Assembly (NCBI RefSeq): GCF_900115085.1
Contig: NZ_FOVF01000007.1
Location: 89,198 to 153,197, forward strand
Reading direction: 5' to 3'
From: Dokdonella immobilis
GTDB lineage: Bacteria > Pseudomonadota > Gammaproteobacteria > Xanthomonadales > Rhodanobacteraceae
DNA length: 64,000 bases
Shown here: one piece after another, positions 42,178-52,700 of the stretch
How the letters are laid out: each line of letters begins with the position of its first letter
Numbering within the stretch: the first letter of the stretch is position 1
The notes under the pieces: model-generated
Seen by the model: the letters and a program-made list of their open reading frames with translations, nothing else
Database searches by the model: none
Told to the model about the DNA's origin: nothing
Program-made: the position numbers and the translations under genes

Positions 42178-45143
42178 GCAAGGACTACAAGAGCACGATC
42201 AACCTGCCGAAGACCGACTTCGCGATGAAGGCGAACCTGGCGGCGCGCGAACCGGCGATTCTCGCCGACTGGTATGCGAAGCGGCGCTACGAGGAAATCC
42301 AGGAACGCACGGCGGCGCGCCCGCACGCATTCGTCCTGCACGACGGCCCGCCTTATGCCAATGGCGTGATCCACATCGGCCACGCGGTCAACAAGGTGCT
42401 CAAGGACATCGTCGTCAAGTCGAAGCTGCTGGCCGGCTTCCGCTCGCCCTATGTGCCGGGCTGGGACTGCCACGGCCTGCCGATCGAGATCGCCGTCGAG
42501 AAGGAATTCGGCAAGGTCGGGCAGAAGCTCGATGCTGCCGAATTCCGCCAGAAGTGCCGCGAATACGCGACGAAGCAGATCGACTTGCAGCGCGCCGACT
42601 TCAAGCGCCTCGGCGTGCTCGGCGACTGGGACCATCCGTACCGCACCATGGACGCGAAATTCGAAGCCGACATGCTGCGCGCCCTGGCGAAGATCTATGC
42701 CAATGGCCACGTCACGCGCGGCTTCAAGCCCGTGCACTGGTGCTTCGACTGCGGCTCGGCGCTGGCCGAGGCCGAGATCGAATATGCCGACAAGGTCTCG
42801 CCGGCGGTCGATGTCGCCTACGACGCGATCGATCCGAAGGCGCTGGCGGCAAAGTTCGGGATCGAAGTCGACGACGACACGATCGTCGCCGTGCCGATCT
42901 GGACAACCACGCCGTGGACGTTGCCGGCCAGCCTGGCCGTGTCGCTGGGGCCGGACCTCGAATACGTGCTGGTCGAGGGGCCGGCGCGCAACGGACGGCG
43001 CCAGCTGCTCGTCATTGCCGAGGCGCTCGCCGAAAGGGCGTTGGCGCGCTACGGCGTTGATTCCGTGAGCGTGCTCGGGCGGGCCAAAGGCTCCGCGCTG
43101 CCATCCCTTCTCCCTGTCGGAGAAGGGGGCCGCAGGCCGGATGAGGGTACGGGCGGCACGGACATTTCATCGGCTGCCGCGCCCTCACCCCAACCCCTCT
43201 CCCGGGGGGAGAGGGGCTCGACCATGCTGCGTCACCCGTTCTACGAGCGCGAAATCCCGCTCCTGCTCGGCGACCACGTCACCGCCGAAGACGGTACCGG
43301 CGCCGTGCACACCGCGCCTGGCCATGGTGTCGAGGACTTTGCGGTTTCCACGGTCTACGGTCTGGTCGACAAGTACAGAGCCGCCGAGCTCAATCCGATC
43401 GGCGGCAACGGCGTCTACCTGCCCGGTACGCCCGTGGTCGAAGGCCAGTTCATCTGGAAGGCCAACGATACGATTGCCGAACTGCTGCGTGAAAACGGCC
43501 ATCTGCTGGCCCACGCGAAGTTCGAACACAGCTACCCGCACTGCTGGCGGCACAAGACGCCAGTGGCATTCCGGGCCACGCCGCAGTGGTTCATCAGCAT
43601 GGAGAAGGGAGGGCTGCGGGCGACCGCGCTGAAGGCGATCAAGGACGTGCGCTGGATCCCGTCCTGGGGCGAGGAGCGCATCACCGGCATGATTGCCGGG
43701 CGCCCCGACTGGTGCATCTCGCGCCAGCGTACCTGGGGTGTGCCGATCGCCCTGTTCGTCGACAAGGCCACCCAGTTGCCGCACCCGCGCAGCGGAGAAT
43801 TGTTCGAGCAGGTCGCGCAGCGTGTCGAAAAGGACGGCATCGACGCCTGGTTCGCCCTCGATACGCGCGAGCTGCTCGGCGACGAGGCCGATCGCTACGA
43901 AAAGGTCACCGACGTGCTCGATGTCTGGTTTGATTCGGGGGTCACCCATTTCACCGTGATCGACCAGCGTCCCGAACTGGCGCCGAAGGCCGGCGACAAG
44001 GTCATGTATCTCGAAGGTTCCGACCAGCATCGCGGCTGGTTCCATTCCTCGCTGCTGACCTCCTCGGCGATGCACGGCCCCGCGCCGTACAACGAGGTGC
44101 TGACCCACGGCTTCGCGGTCGACCAGAACGGCCGCAAGATGTCCAAGTCGCTCGGCAACGTGGTCGCGCCACAGAAGGTCGTCGATTCGCTCGGTGCCGA
44201 CGTACTGCGCCTGTGGGTCGCCTCGACCGACTACCGCAACGAGATGACCGTCTCCGACGAGATCCTCAAGCGCGTATCCGATGCCTATCGGCGCATCCGC
44301 AACACCGCGCGCTTCCTGCTCGGCAATCTGGACGGTTTCGACCCGGCGAAGCATCTCGTACCGGTCGGTGAATGCCTGCTGCTCGACCAGTGGGCCGTGC
44401 AGCAGGCGCATGACGTGCAGACCGCCGTGATCGCCGCCTACGAGCGCTACGATTTCCCCGAAATCGTCCAGCGCGTGCAGAACTTCTGCACCAACGAGAT
44501 GGGCTCGCTGTACCTCGACATCACCAAGGATCGCCTGTACACGATGCCGACCGACAGCCGCGGCCGGCGCAGCGCGCAAACCGCGATGTTCCACATCCTC
44601 GAGGCACTGGTGCGCTGGCTGGCGCCGATCACGAGCTTCACCGCTGAGGAGATATGGCCGTTGCTGCCCGGCGCGCGGGGCGAATCGGTGCTGTTCGAGA
44701 CCTGGTACGACGGCCTCGTTGCGCTGCAGGGTTCGGCCGAGCAGCGCAAATCCTGGAACGAGCTGCTGGCCATGCGCACGACCGCGTCCAAGGTGCTCGA
44801 AGGCAAGCGCGCCGCCGGCACCATCGGCGCCTCGCTGCAGGCCGAGGTCACCCTGCATGCCGATGCCTCGCTGCGCGAACGCCATGCCGAGGTCGCCGAC
44901 GAGCTGCGCTTCCTGTTCATCACCTCGCAGTTGGAGCTTGCCGACGCGGCCGCCAAGCCGGCCGATGCCGTGCGCGTCGAAGGACTCGACGCCTGGGTCG
45001 CGGCCAGGCCGAGCGATGCGGCCAAGTGCGTGCGCTGTTGGCACTATCGGTCCGACGTCGGCAGTCATGCCGACGATCCCGAGCTTTGCGGCCGCTGCGT
45101 CGAGAACGTCAATGGCGCCGGTGAAGTCCGTCGCTGGTTCTGA
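42174..45143 (+). CDS. ileS: Isoleucyl-tRNA synthetase with inserted repeat-derived peptide
   Basis: A 989-residue class-I synthetase that charges tRNA-Ile. The HIGH motif is [16 protein letters not shown] is [10 protein letters not shown], the editing-domain TAPGHG is present, and a C-terminal zinc finger reads [10 protein letters not shown]...CGRCVENV. The start is GTG 42174, overlapping the ribF stop. Between KGSAL and LRHPFYE in the CP1 editing region there is a ~41-residue insert (43101-43223) translated from a dispersed palindromic repeat. Relatives pass straight from one block to the other. The gene remains in frame. Confidence 0.96.
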   Translation: MSKDYKSTINLPKTDFAMKANLAAREPAILADWYAKRRYEEIQERTAARPHAFVLHDGPPYANGVIHIGHAVNKVLKDIVVKSKLLAGFRSPYVPGWDCHGLPIEIAVEKEFGKVGQKLDAAEFRQKCREYATKQIDLQRADFKRLGVLGDWDHPYRTMDAKFEADMLRALAKIYANGHVTRGFKPVHWCFDCGSALAEAEIEYADKVSPAVDVAYDAIDPKALAAKFGIEVDDDTIVAVPIWTTTPWTLPASLAVSLGPDLEYVLVEGPARNGRRQLLVIAEALAERALARYGVDSVSVLGRAKGSALPSLLPVGEGGRRPDEGTGGTDISSAAAPSPQPLSRGERGSTMLRHPFYEREIPLLLGDHVTAEDGTGAVHTAPGHGVEDFAVSTVYGLVDKYRAAELNPIGGNGVYLPGTPVVEGQFIWKANDTIAELLRENGHLLAHAKFEHSYPHCWRHKTPVAFRATPQWFISMEKGGLRATALKAIKDVRWIPSWGEERITGMIAGRPDWCISRQRTWGVPIALFVDKATQLPHPRSGELFEQVAQRVEKDGIDAWFALDTRELLGDEADRYEKVTDVLDVWFDSGVTHFTVIDQRPELAPKAGDKVMYLEGSDQHRGWFHSSLLTSSAMHGPAPYNEVLTHGFAVDQNGRKMSKSLGNVVAPQKVVDSLGADVLRLWVASTDYRNEMTVSDEILKRVSDAYRRIRNTARFLLGNLDGFDPAKHLVPVGECLLLDQWAVQQAHDVQTAVIAAYERYDFPEIVQRVQNFCTNEMGSLYLDITKDRLYTMPTDSRGRRSAQTAMFHILEALVRWLAPITSFTAEEIWPLLPGARGESVLFETWYDGLVALQGSAEQRKSWNELLAMRTTASKVLEGKRAAGTIGASLQAEVTLHADASLRERHAEVADELRFLFITSQLELADAAAKPADAVRVEGLDAWVAARPSDAAKCVRCWHYRSDVGSHADDPELCGRCVENVNGAGEVRRWF
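43101..43223. repeat. Dispersed palindromic repeat inserted in frame in ileS
   Basis: The segment contains CCTTCTCCCTGTCGGAGAAGG and CCCTCACCCCAACCCCTCTC plus GGGGGGAGAGGGG, the familiar CCCTCACCCCAACCC...GAGAGGGG repeat of Xanthomonadales/Pseudomonas intergenic regions, with two hairpins. It is 123 nt long, divisible by three, and reads without a stop. Confidence 0.85.
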
Positions 45144-45156
45144 ACGCGCAGAATCC

Positions 45157-45194
45157 GGCCGTGTCCGCGACGGTGAATCGTCGCGGACACGGCC
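45157..45194. terminator. Perfect 16-bp hairpin between ileS and lspA
   Basis: GGCCGTGTCCGCGACG, loop GTGAAT, and exact complement CGTCGCGGACACGGCC; 13 bp after the ileS stop and 55 bp before lspA. There is no T-run. It could be a partial terminator, an RNA processing site or a mobile palindrome. Confidence 0.55.
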
Positions 45195-45248
45195 AGGTCA
45201 GCGTTTCCATCTGCTCCACCCATGCGTCGCGGCAACCATCGGTAACCC

Positions 45249-45743
45249 ATGAACAACAGTCCCACCGCCCTGTCCTGGCTGCTGCTTTCGGTCGCCATTG
45301 TCATCGCCGACCAGCTCAGCAAGCTGGCCATCCTCGCCCATTTCCAGTTGCATGAAACGCTACCGCTGATCCCCGGCCTGCTGAACCTGACCCTGGCCTT
45401 CAACGACGGCGCGGCATTCAGCTTCCTGCAGAACGCGGGCGGCTGGCAACGCTGGTTCTTCACGGTCCTCGCCTTCGGTGTCAGCGCCGTACTCGTGGTC
45501 TGGCTCAGGCGCACGTCGCGTGGGGACTGGCGTACGGCGCTGCCGCTGTCCCTCGTGGTTGGCGGCGCGATCGGCAACGTCATCGACCGCGTGCGGCTCG
45601 GCCACGTGGTCGATTTCATCGATGTCCACTACGCCGGCTGGTCCTTCCCGGCCTTCAACGTCGCCGACTCGGCGATCAGCGTGGGCGCCGTCCTGCTGCT
45701 GTTTTTCGGTCTCTTCGGCAGCAAGGCGTCGGCTGCGCGATAA
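45249..45743 (+). CDS. lspA: Lipoprotein signal peptidase
   Basis: A 164-residue LspA (A8 aspartic peptidase) that removes the signal peptide from prolipoproteins. Four membrane helices are visible. The conserved blocks are [44 protein letters not shown] and [11 protein letters not shown], carrying the two catalytic aspartates. Its stop overlaps the first base of the ispH ATG. Confidence 0.97.
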   Translation: MNNSPTALSWLLLSVAIVIADQLSKLAILAHFQLHETLPLIPGLLNLTLAFNDGAAFSFLQNAGGWQRWFFTVLAFGVSAVLVVWLRRTSRGDWRTALPLSLVVGGAIGNVIDRVRLGHVVDFIDVHYAGWSFPAFNVADSAISVGAVLLLFFGLFGSKASAAR

Positions 45744-46699
45744 TGGCCGGCATGCAAGTCCTACTCGCCAATCCCCGCGGCTTCTGCGCCGGCGTCGATC
45801 GAGCCATCGAGATCGTCGAGCGCGCGCTGGAAACCTTCGGTGCCCCGATCTACGTCCGCCACGAGGTCGTGCACAACCGCTTCGTCGTCGATTCGCTGCG
45901 CAACCGCGGCGCGGTCTTCGTCGACGAGCTCGACGAGGTCCCCGATGGGGCGACGGTGATCTTCAGTGCCCACGGCGTCTCGAAAGAGGTGCGCAAGGAG
46001 GCCGACCGACGCGGTCTGGCCGTGTTCGACGCCACCTGCCCATTGGTGACCAAGGTCCACATCGAGGTCGCCCGGCATGGCAAGGCGGGCAGGGACGTGG
46101 TCCTGATCGGCCATGCCGGCCATCCCGAAGTCGAAGGGACCATGGGCCAGTGGGATGCGAGAAACGTCGGCCGGATCTATCTGGTCGAGACCCCCGAGTG
46201 CGTGGCCGAGCTGAGGCCGGCGAATCCGGACAAGCTGGCCTACGTCAGCCAGACCACGCTGTCCGTGGACGACACCCGGGCCGTCATCGAAGCGTTGCGC
46301 CAGCACTTTCCGAAGGTGCTGGGGCCGCGGCACGACGATATCTGCTACGCCACCCAGAATCGCCAGGACGCGGTCCGTGAGCTCGGCCAGCAATGCGACA
46401 TCGTCCTCGTGGTCGGATCGCCGAACAGCTCCAACTCGAACCGCCTGCGCGAACTGGCCGAAAAGCAGGGCGTATCCGCCTATCTGATCGACGGTGCCGA
46501 CGACATCCGCCGCGAATGGCTGGACGGGCGCCAACGCATCGGCCTGACCGCCGGCGCTTCGGCGCCGGAAGGGCTGGTCAAGGATGTCATCGAACGCCTG
46601 CGCAGCTGGGGCGCCAGCGAAGTCCGGGAACTCGCCGGCAAGCCTGAAAACGTCACCTTCGCCCTGCCCAAGGGACTGCGCATCAACGTCGTCGCCTGA
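45743..46699 (+). CDS. ispH: 4-hydroxy-3-methylbut-2-enyl diphosphate reductase
   Basis: A 318-residue IspH, the [4Fe-4S] enzyme that makes IPP and DMAPP in the last step of the MEP isoprenoid pathway. The cluster cysteines are in [25 protein letters not shown] and [10 protein letters not shown], and substrate residues in FSAHGVSKE and [15 protein letters not shown] 45743 overlaps the lspA stop by one base; ATG 45752 is a close alternative. Last of the murJ-to-ispH run before the pilus operon. Confidence 0.97.
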   Translation: MAGMQVLLANPRGFCAGVDRAIEIVERALETFGAPIYVRHEVVHNRFVVDSLRNRGAVFVDELDEVPDGATVIFSAHGVSKEVRKEADRRGLAVFDATCPLVTKVHIEVARHGKAGRDVVLIGHAGHPEVEGTMGQWDARNVGRIYLVETPECVAELRPANPDKLAYVSQTTLSVDDTRAVIEALRQHFPKVLGPRHDDICYATQNRQDAVRELGQQCDIVLVVGSPNSSNSNRLRELAEKQGVSAYLIDGADDIRREWLDGRQRIGLTAGASAPEGLVKDVIERLRSWGASEVRELAGKPENVTFALPKGLRINVVA

Positions 46700-46868
46700 A
46701 TCGGGCGGATCGGCCGCGTTGGCGCAAGCGGCATGGCCCCGCCCCCGCCCGCGGCCACCCCCTGCCGCTTATCCGGCAAATCCTACCTCGCACGAAAGCG
46801 GGCTTGCCGGGTCGACGCACGCCGCGTACGTTCATCGTCATAAGTCCGCTCCAGGACAAGGGGGATGC

Positions 46869-47456
46869 ATGCCTGCTCGGCAAATTCGCTACAGCGTCGG
46901 TGATTCCGGTTCCCGTGGGGGGTTCGGGCTGGTCGAGTTGATGATCACGATCGCCATGGTCGCGGTCCTGACGGCGATCGCTCTTCCGAGCTACTCCTAC
47001 ATGATCCGGGGCAACCGCATCGTTACCCAGGCAAACGACTTGCTCAGCGCGTTCAACTACGCGCGCAACGAATCGATCACCCGCAGTCGGGGCGTAACGC
47101 TCTGTGCCGCGGATACCACGGCGGGAACCCCGGCCGGCTGCGGAGATGCAGGCGATTGGAGCAAGGGCTGGATGGCGTTCATTGACGACACTGCAGCGCC
47201 CACTGATCCGCCGCCGACCGCCGTCGATGCCGGCAGCGTACTGCGAACCTGGGTCGGCATTCCGCAGAACGTCTTGACCGTGGCTGACGACCAGGCCTTC
47301 ATCCGCTTCAATCCCCGCGGCATGGCCAGTTCCAATCCGGATCCCGATGTCGTCTTTACCCTGAAACCGATCAGTGACTGCAGCAATCAGCAGCAACGCT
47401 CGATCGTCATCAATGCGCTCGGACGGTCGAGCTCAAGCAAGGTGAATTGCACATGA
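46869..47456 (+). CDS. fimU: Minor pseudopilin FimU (GspH/FimT family)
   Basis: A 195-residue prepilin. A short positively charged leader precedes GFGLVELMITIAMV, where PilD cleaves after Gly; the Glu at +5 is present. The C-terminal GspH domain follows. FimU with PilV, PilW, PilX and PilE forms the priming complex that starts the type IV pilus. AGGGGG lies just before the ATG at 46869. Its stop overlaps the pilV ATG (ATGA). Confidence 0.92.
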   Translation: MPARQIRYSVGDSGSRGGFGLVELMITIAMVAVLTAIALPSYSYMIRGNRIVTQANDLLSAFNYARNESITRSRGVTLCAADTTAGTPAGCGDAGDWSKGWMAFIDDTAAPTDPPPTAVDAGSVLRTWVGIPQNVLTVADDQAFIRFNPRGMASSNPDPDVVFTLKPISDCSNQQQRSIVINALGRSSSSKVNCT

Positions 47457-48004
47457 ATCAGCCCTGTCTGCGCATGAATGGACGAGCAAGGACGCGAGGC
47501 TTCACCTTGCTGGAGGTCCTCATCGCGATGCTTGTCCTGAGTTTCGGTCTGCTTGGCCTGGCGGCGCTCCAGGCCTATTCGGTCAAGGCCAACCAGAGCG
47601 CGAACTTTCGCAGCCAGGCCACCGCGCTGGCCAACATGATGCTCGACAACATCCGCTCCAATCGCGAGCGGCTGGGCGACTACTACATCGATGACTATGA
47701 AGATGGCTTCGACTGCGGTTCGGATCCCGACGACTCCTCCGTCGGTGCCCATGACCTCAGTGTCTGGAGAATCCAGGTGAACTGCCAATTGCCCGAAGGG
47801 CGCGCCGCCGTGGCGCCGATCAGCGCGAACGAAGTAGCGGTGTGTATCCGCTGGAGCGATGAACGCTGGGAGACGGCGAGTGGAAATGCGGATGGCAAAT
47901 GCACCGAGGATGCGGCCTCGTTCGGAGCGGGGCTCACCGCCGATGGGCCCGGCGCGGGCAGGGATGGGCAATTCAGTGTCTTCGTCGTTTCGAGTCGAAT
48001 GTAG
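47453..48004 (+). CDS. pilV: Minor pilin PilV
   Basis: A 183-residue prepilin with leader MNQPCLRMNGRARTRG and mature N-terminus FTLLEVLIAMLVLSFG, including Glu5. The AALANMMLDNIRSNR-type block matches PilV. Cysteines form pairs in the C-terminal part. AAGGTG is a good ribosome-binding site for ATG 47453. It is translationally coupled to fimU. Confidence 0.92.
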   Translation: MNQPCLRMNGRARTRGFTLLEVLIAMLVLSFGLLGLAALQAYSVKANQSANFRSQATALANMMLDNIRSNRERLGDYYIDDYEDGFDCGSDPDDSSVGAHDLSVWRIQVNCQLPEGRAAVAPISANEVAVCIRWSDERWETASGNADGKCTEDAASFGAGLTADGPGAGRDGQFSVFVVSSRM

Positions 48005-48013
48005 GCGGCCCTC

Positions 48014-49240
48014 ATGACCATCAAGAAAACCACTGCATTCCCATCGTCCCTGGCGCAGGGGCAGTCAGGCGTCTCGCTGATCGAATTGATGATCGCCCTG
48101 GTGATCGCCGGGTTGCTCGCTCTCGGGCTGGTCCAGATATTCGGCGCCTCGAAGACAACTTCGGACATGCAGGAAGGTCTATCCCGCGTCCAGGAAAACG
48201 GCCGATTTGCGACCCAGTTCCTGCAGCGCCAACTACGCATGGTCGGGTTCATGGGCTGCGGCGCAGATACCGGGCGCGACACGCAGGCCACGTTTGTCAA
48301 CCATCTTGCGACTTTTCCCGGTGACGCCGTTCCGGGTGGCAACAAGTTCCGGTTCCAGCGACAGATGGAGGCGTACACGCAGGGCACGATGACGGCGCCC
48401 ACCGAACTGTCCGGATTGACCAACATGGTCGAAGGCAGCGATGTACTGATCCTGCGCATTTTCAGCGAGGAAAGCACACCGGTCGTCTCGATCAGCAAGA
48501 CGGATAACGACCTGAGCCTGTACGTTGGCGAGCCAGATGCCCCGTTCCTGCCCGCGCCCGGAAACAATGTCCTGCTGGGCCTGCAGAATTGCCGCTCCGC
48601 GGACGTCTTTGTAGGCAGCTTGAGCGGGACGACGGCCGGTTCGTCCGTGGATGTCGCCGGCGCCTCGAACGGTAACGTCTACCTCGATCCCTCGGTCTCC
48701 AACTGCGGCACCGCACCGTGCCCCTGGGACTTCCGTATATCCAATGCGTTCCTCAATGCCAAGCCGCTCGTTGGCGACGCCAGCCTGAATGCCGAAGTGC
48801 ATCGTGCCGAGTACTACGCGCTTTTCGTAAGGAGTGCGGTTCCGGGCGGTGTACCCTCGCTGTGGCTGCAGCGTTTCGATCGCGATGGGATCGATCTGCA
48901 CGCGCCCGAGGAACTGGTCGAGGGCGTGGAAAACATGCAGTTGCGGTTCGGAGTCGATACCTCTGCAGACCCTGACGGCGCCATCGATGAGTATCGCAAC
49001 GCCGAAGACGTCGTCGATGGAGAAGCGGACCCGGTCGCGCTCGATGACAACTGGAGGCGCGTGCTCAGTGTGCGGGTCGCCCTCCTGCTGCGCAGCCCGG
49101 CCCGGGCCGGAGTTCCGACCGGCAGCCGCACGTTCCGACTGATCGACACGGATGTGACTCCGCTCGAGACCAACGACGGGGCGATACGCGAGGTCTACGA
49201 CACGACCATCGCCCTGCGCAATCGCCTGTTCAATTCCTGA
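48014..49240 (+). CDS. pilW: Minor pilin PilW
   Basis: A 408-residue prepilin. The signal is GVSLIELMIALVIAGLLAL; the PilW family block LSRVQENGRFATQFLQRQLRMVGFMGCG follows. It is larger than FimU and PilV, as usual for PilW, and contains a variable middle part. Function: part of the tip/priming complex with PilX and PilY1. It lies 9 nt after pilV and 7 nt before pilX. Confidence 0.92.
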   Translation: MTIKKTTAFPSSLAQGQSGVSLIELMIALVIAGLLALGLVQIFGASKTTSDMQEGLSRVQENGRFATQFLQRQLRMVGFMGCGADTGRDTQATFVNHLATFPGDAVPGGNKFRFQRQMEAYTQGTMTAPTELSGLTNMVEGSDVLILRIFSEESTPVVSISKTDNDLSLYVGEPDAPFLPAPGNNVLLGLQNCRSADVFVGSLSGTTAGSSVDVAGASNGNVYLDPSVSNCGTAPCPWDFRISNAFLNAKPLVGDASLNAEVHRAEYYALFVRSAVPGGVPSLWLQRFDRDGIDLHAPEELVEGVENMQLRFGVDTSADPDGAIDEYRNAEDVVDGEADPVALDDNWRRVLSVRVALLLRSPARAGVPTGSRTFRLIDTDVTPLETNDGAIREVYDTTIALRNRLFNS

Positions 49241-49247
49241 GAACGCC

Positions 49248-49742
49248 ATGAGCATGAACCTCCATCCCCGTTTCCAGCGCAACCAGGGCGCGATCCTGTT
49301 TGTCGCGCTGATCATGCTGCTGCTGCTGACCCTGCTCGGTGTCACCGCGATGCAGGTCACCATGCTCCAGGAACGCATGTCCGGAAATTTCCGCGCCCAG
49401 CAGGTCGCCTTCGAGCGTGCAGAAGGCCGCATGGCCGAAGGGCGCGACCTGGTCACCGACCCGCTCTACGCCTACGACAACATCTCACCGGTTCCGATCG
49501 GCCTCGGCTCCGGTGACACGATGCCATGGGATTCCTGGTTGACGACATATCCGCCGGCGCTCGAATTCGAGTTGCGCGTGCGCGCCTGTGGAGGCGCATG
49601 TCCCGAGCAGCGCGGAAGTGCCGTTGGAATCGATCCGAGCAGGAAGCCGCGCTTCTACATCATTTCCGGACAGGAAAAGGATCCTGGAAGTGATCCGGAA
49701 AGTGCCGCTTGGGCCACCGTGCAATCCATCTACGTTTTTTGA
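49248..49742 (+). CDS. pilX: Minor pilin PilX
   Basis: A 164-residue pseudopilin-like protein. It starts MSMNLHPRFQRNQGAILFVALIMLLLL and lacks Glu5 of canonical pilins, as is typical of PilX; QERMSGNFRAQQVAFERAE is the family block. It links PilY1 to the tip complex. An ATG two codons downstream (49254) is an equal alternative. pilY1 follows after 26 nt. Confidence 0.9.
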   Translation: MSMNLHPRFQRNQGAILFVALIMLLLLTLLGVTAMQVTMLQERMSGNFRAQQVAFERAEGRMAEGRDLVTDPLYAYDNISPVPIGLGSGDTMPWDSWLTTYPPALEFELRVRACGGACPEQRGSAVGIDPSRKPRFYIISGQEKDPGSDPESAAWATVQSIYVF

Positions 49743-49768
49743 TCCGTTCTCTGGACGGGAGAATCCAA

Positions 49769-52700
49769 ATGAAAATGCTCAACACCAACCTGGTCACGAT
49801 GCTCGCGCTGCTTTGCGCAGCGGCGGGGATCGCCCATCCTGTCGATGTGCGAGCCCAGGCCGCCAGCGGTGGCATCGATGTGGCCCAGCAGCCGCTTTTC
49901 ACGGCGAGCGGCCAGCCGCCGCTCAACATGCTGGTCATGGGCAAGGACCACAAGATCTACTACGAGGCCTACAACGATGCCTCGGACCTGAACAATGACG
50001 GCGCGCTGGACATCGGCTACAAGCCGGCAACGCTCGATTACTACGGCTACTTCAATTCGTTTGCTTGCTACAGCTACTCGACCGATCACTTCGTCCCGGT
50101 CTCGGCGACCAGCAACAAGCAGTGCTCGGGAAGCTGGAGCGGCGATTTCCTCAACTACCTGACGACCTCGCGCATGGATGCGCTGCGCCGTGTGCTTTTC
50201 GGCGGCTGGCGCCAAGTCGACAGCACCACCCAGACCATCCTCCAGGGCGCCTACTTTCCGCAGGATGGCCACAGTTGGGGCAAGGAATACCAGAGCGTCG
50301 CCCGTGACGGTTACAACATCAGCAATTACTCGCCGCTGTCCGCCCCCGATGCGGGCAAGTACCACTTGTTTGCAGTGACCACAGTCACCGGAAACACGAA
50401 TACCTACACTGCCGGTTACCAGGCGCCGCTGTTCCGCGTGCTCAAGAACACCGACAAGCGCGTCTGGAACTGGTTGTCGATCGAAGGCCCGGTTGCAGGC
50501 AACAAGTGTTTTACCGCGTCCAATTCCCGCGTGGACTGTGTGCCCTCCAGTGCGGCCACGAGCACCTGGGATCTGGTCCCGGCCTCGATGTATACGGCAT
50601 TGAGCATTACGACCTGGAAATGGACATCCGGAACCGGCACGCACCCCACCAATGCGAGCCAGATGAACACGTTGTTCAATAACAATGCAAATGCAACGAA
50701 TCGTTGTGGAACGGGCGTCATTTCCCTGATCGATGCGACCGGCAGTAACAACAATCCGTTCGCAGGCACCAACGGCTGTACGCATGACAACTACATCACG
50801 CGAATGACCGGCACGATTACCGTTCCAACAACGGGCAGCTATCGCATCGGCGTCGACGGGGATGACGCTGTCGAGGTGCAGATCGACGGTACGGTGGTCG
50901 CTGGCTGGTACGGCGGCCATGGAAACGACCGCAGTGACGCGGGGTTGCTGTCACATTCGGGAACGATCAATCTCACCGCGGGAACCCACACGGTGGTTTT
51001 CCGCCACGAAGAAGCGGGTGGTGGCGACAACTGGGGACTGTTCCTCAATACGCCGGCGAGTGTGACGTCGCGAGACGACTATCTGGTTCGCGTTGAAACC
51101 TGTCCGGCAAGCAACGCCGCCGTTCGCGAGCCGTCCTGCAAGGCCTATCCAAATGGTCAGTTCAAGCCGACCGGCATCCTGCATGACTACGGCGAATCTT
51201 CGCGCATGTACTTCGGCCTGATCACCGGTTCGCAGAACAATAATCTCGAGGGCGGTGTGCTTCGCCGCAACATGTCGAATTTCGGCAGCGAGATCGATCC
51301 GGACACGGGGCAGTTCCGGTCGGGTGTCAATGGCATCGCAAATTCCATCAGTCGCCTGCGCATGATTGGCGGCAACTACAACGGATCGACGACCAACAAC
51401 CTCAATTCCGATACCAACTGGAACTGGGCCAATGGTACCGGCAATTGCCCCTCTATCGGCGACCGTGCGATCAACAACGGCGAATGCCGCATGTGGGGTA
51501 ATCCGCTGGCAGAAATGATGTACGAGAGCATGCGTTACTACGCCGGTGCTGCGGCGCCGACGGCCCGATTCAATACCGGTGGCGCTTCGGCCGGCACGAC
51601 CGAGGAAACCACGATGGGTCTGACCAGGGAAACCTGGAAGGACCCCTATGCCGCAGCGCCCGCGGGCGGTGGCTTCCTGTCGTGCTCGCGGCCGTTCCAG
51701 ACCGTCATCAGCGATATCAATCCAAGCTATGACGGCGACCTGCCGGGAAGCGCATTTACTGGCGCCATTACGACAACAAGTACGACGCCAGGCTCCATCA
51801 GCGGATTCAACGCTTCGAGCGAAGGCCAGGCTATCTGGAATTCCGAGTTCGGCGCAGGCGGCCGCTCGGTGTTCATCGGTGATGTCAATAACGTGACCGA
51901 TGGCGCGCCAACGGCAAAGACCGCCTCCAGCTTCGGCAATATTCGCGGCCTTGCTCCCGAAGAACCGACCAAGGGCGGCACGTACTATTCGGCCAGCGTG
52001 GCACGTTTCGCGCGCGTCACCGATTTGAATTCCATTACCGGCAATCAGAATCTCAGCACGTACGCAATCGCCCTTGCGTCGCCACTGCCGCGCATTGAGT
52101 TTCCTGTGGGCGACGGCAGGATCACGCTGCTTCCGTTCGGCAAGACCGCAAGCGGCACCTTCGGTGGCGGCACTCGCAAACCGACCAATACGATTGTCGA
52201 TTTCTACGTCGAGCAGATCGTCAATTTGCCGGGCCAACCGTTCGACGCGACGATCAACGGCGGACGCCCCTACGCTGTCTTCCGCATCAACTACGAGGAC
52301 GTCGAGCAAGGCAATGACCATGACATGGATGCGATCGTCCGCTATCTGATCAATGCCAATGCCGATGGCACCGTCACGGTGACGCTGAATTCAGAGTACG
52401 CGGCCGGCAGCGCAGACCAGAACATGGGTTTTGTCATGTCCGGAACTACCGAAGACGGCGTTTATCTCGACGTTCGCGATAGCGACTCCGGCACCGGCAG
52501 TTTTCAACCTTATGCTCTGAATACCCCAAATCCGGTGCTACCGGGTGGCTGCGGCATTACCTCGCCGCCGACGGCGTGCGGCCAGCAATTGCCGCTGAAT
52601 TCGACCCGGGTGTTTACCCCGTCGCCGTCCGGCGCCACGGGTGGAGCGACGATCCTCAAGAATCCGTTGTTCTATGCAGCCAAGTACGGCGCCCCGACGC

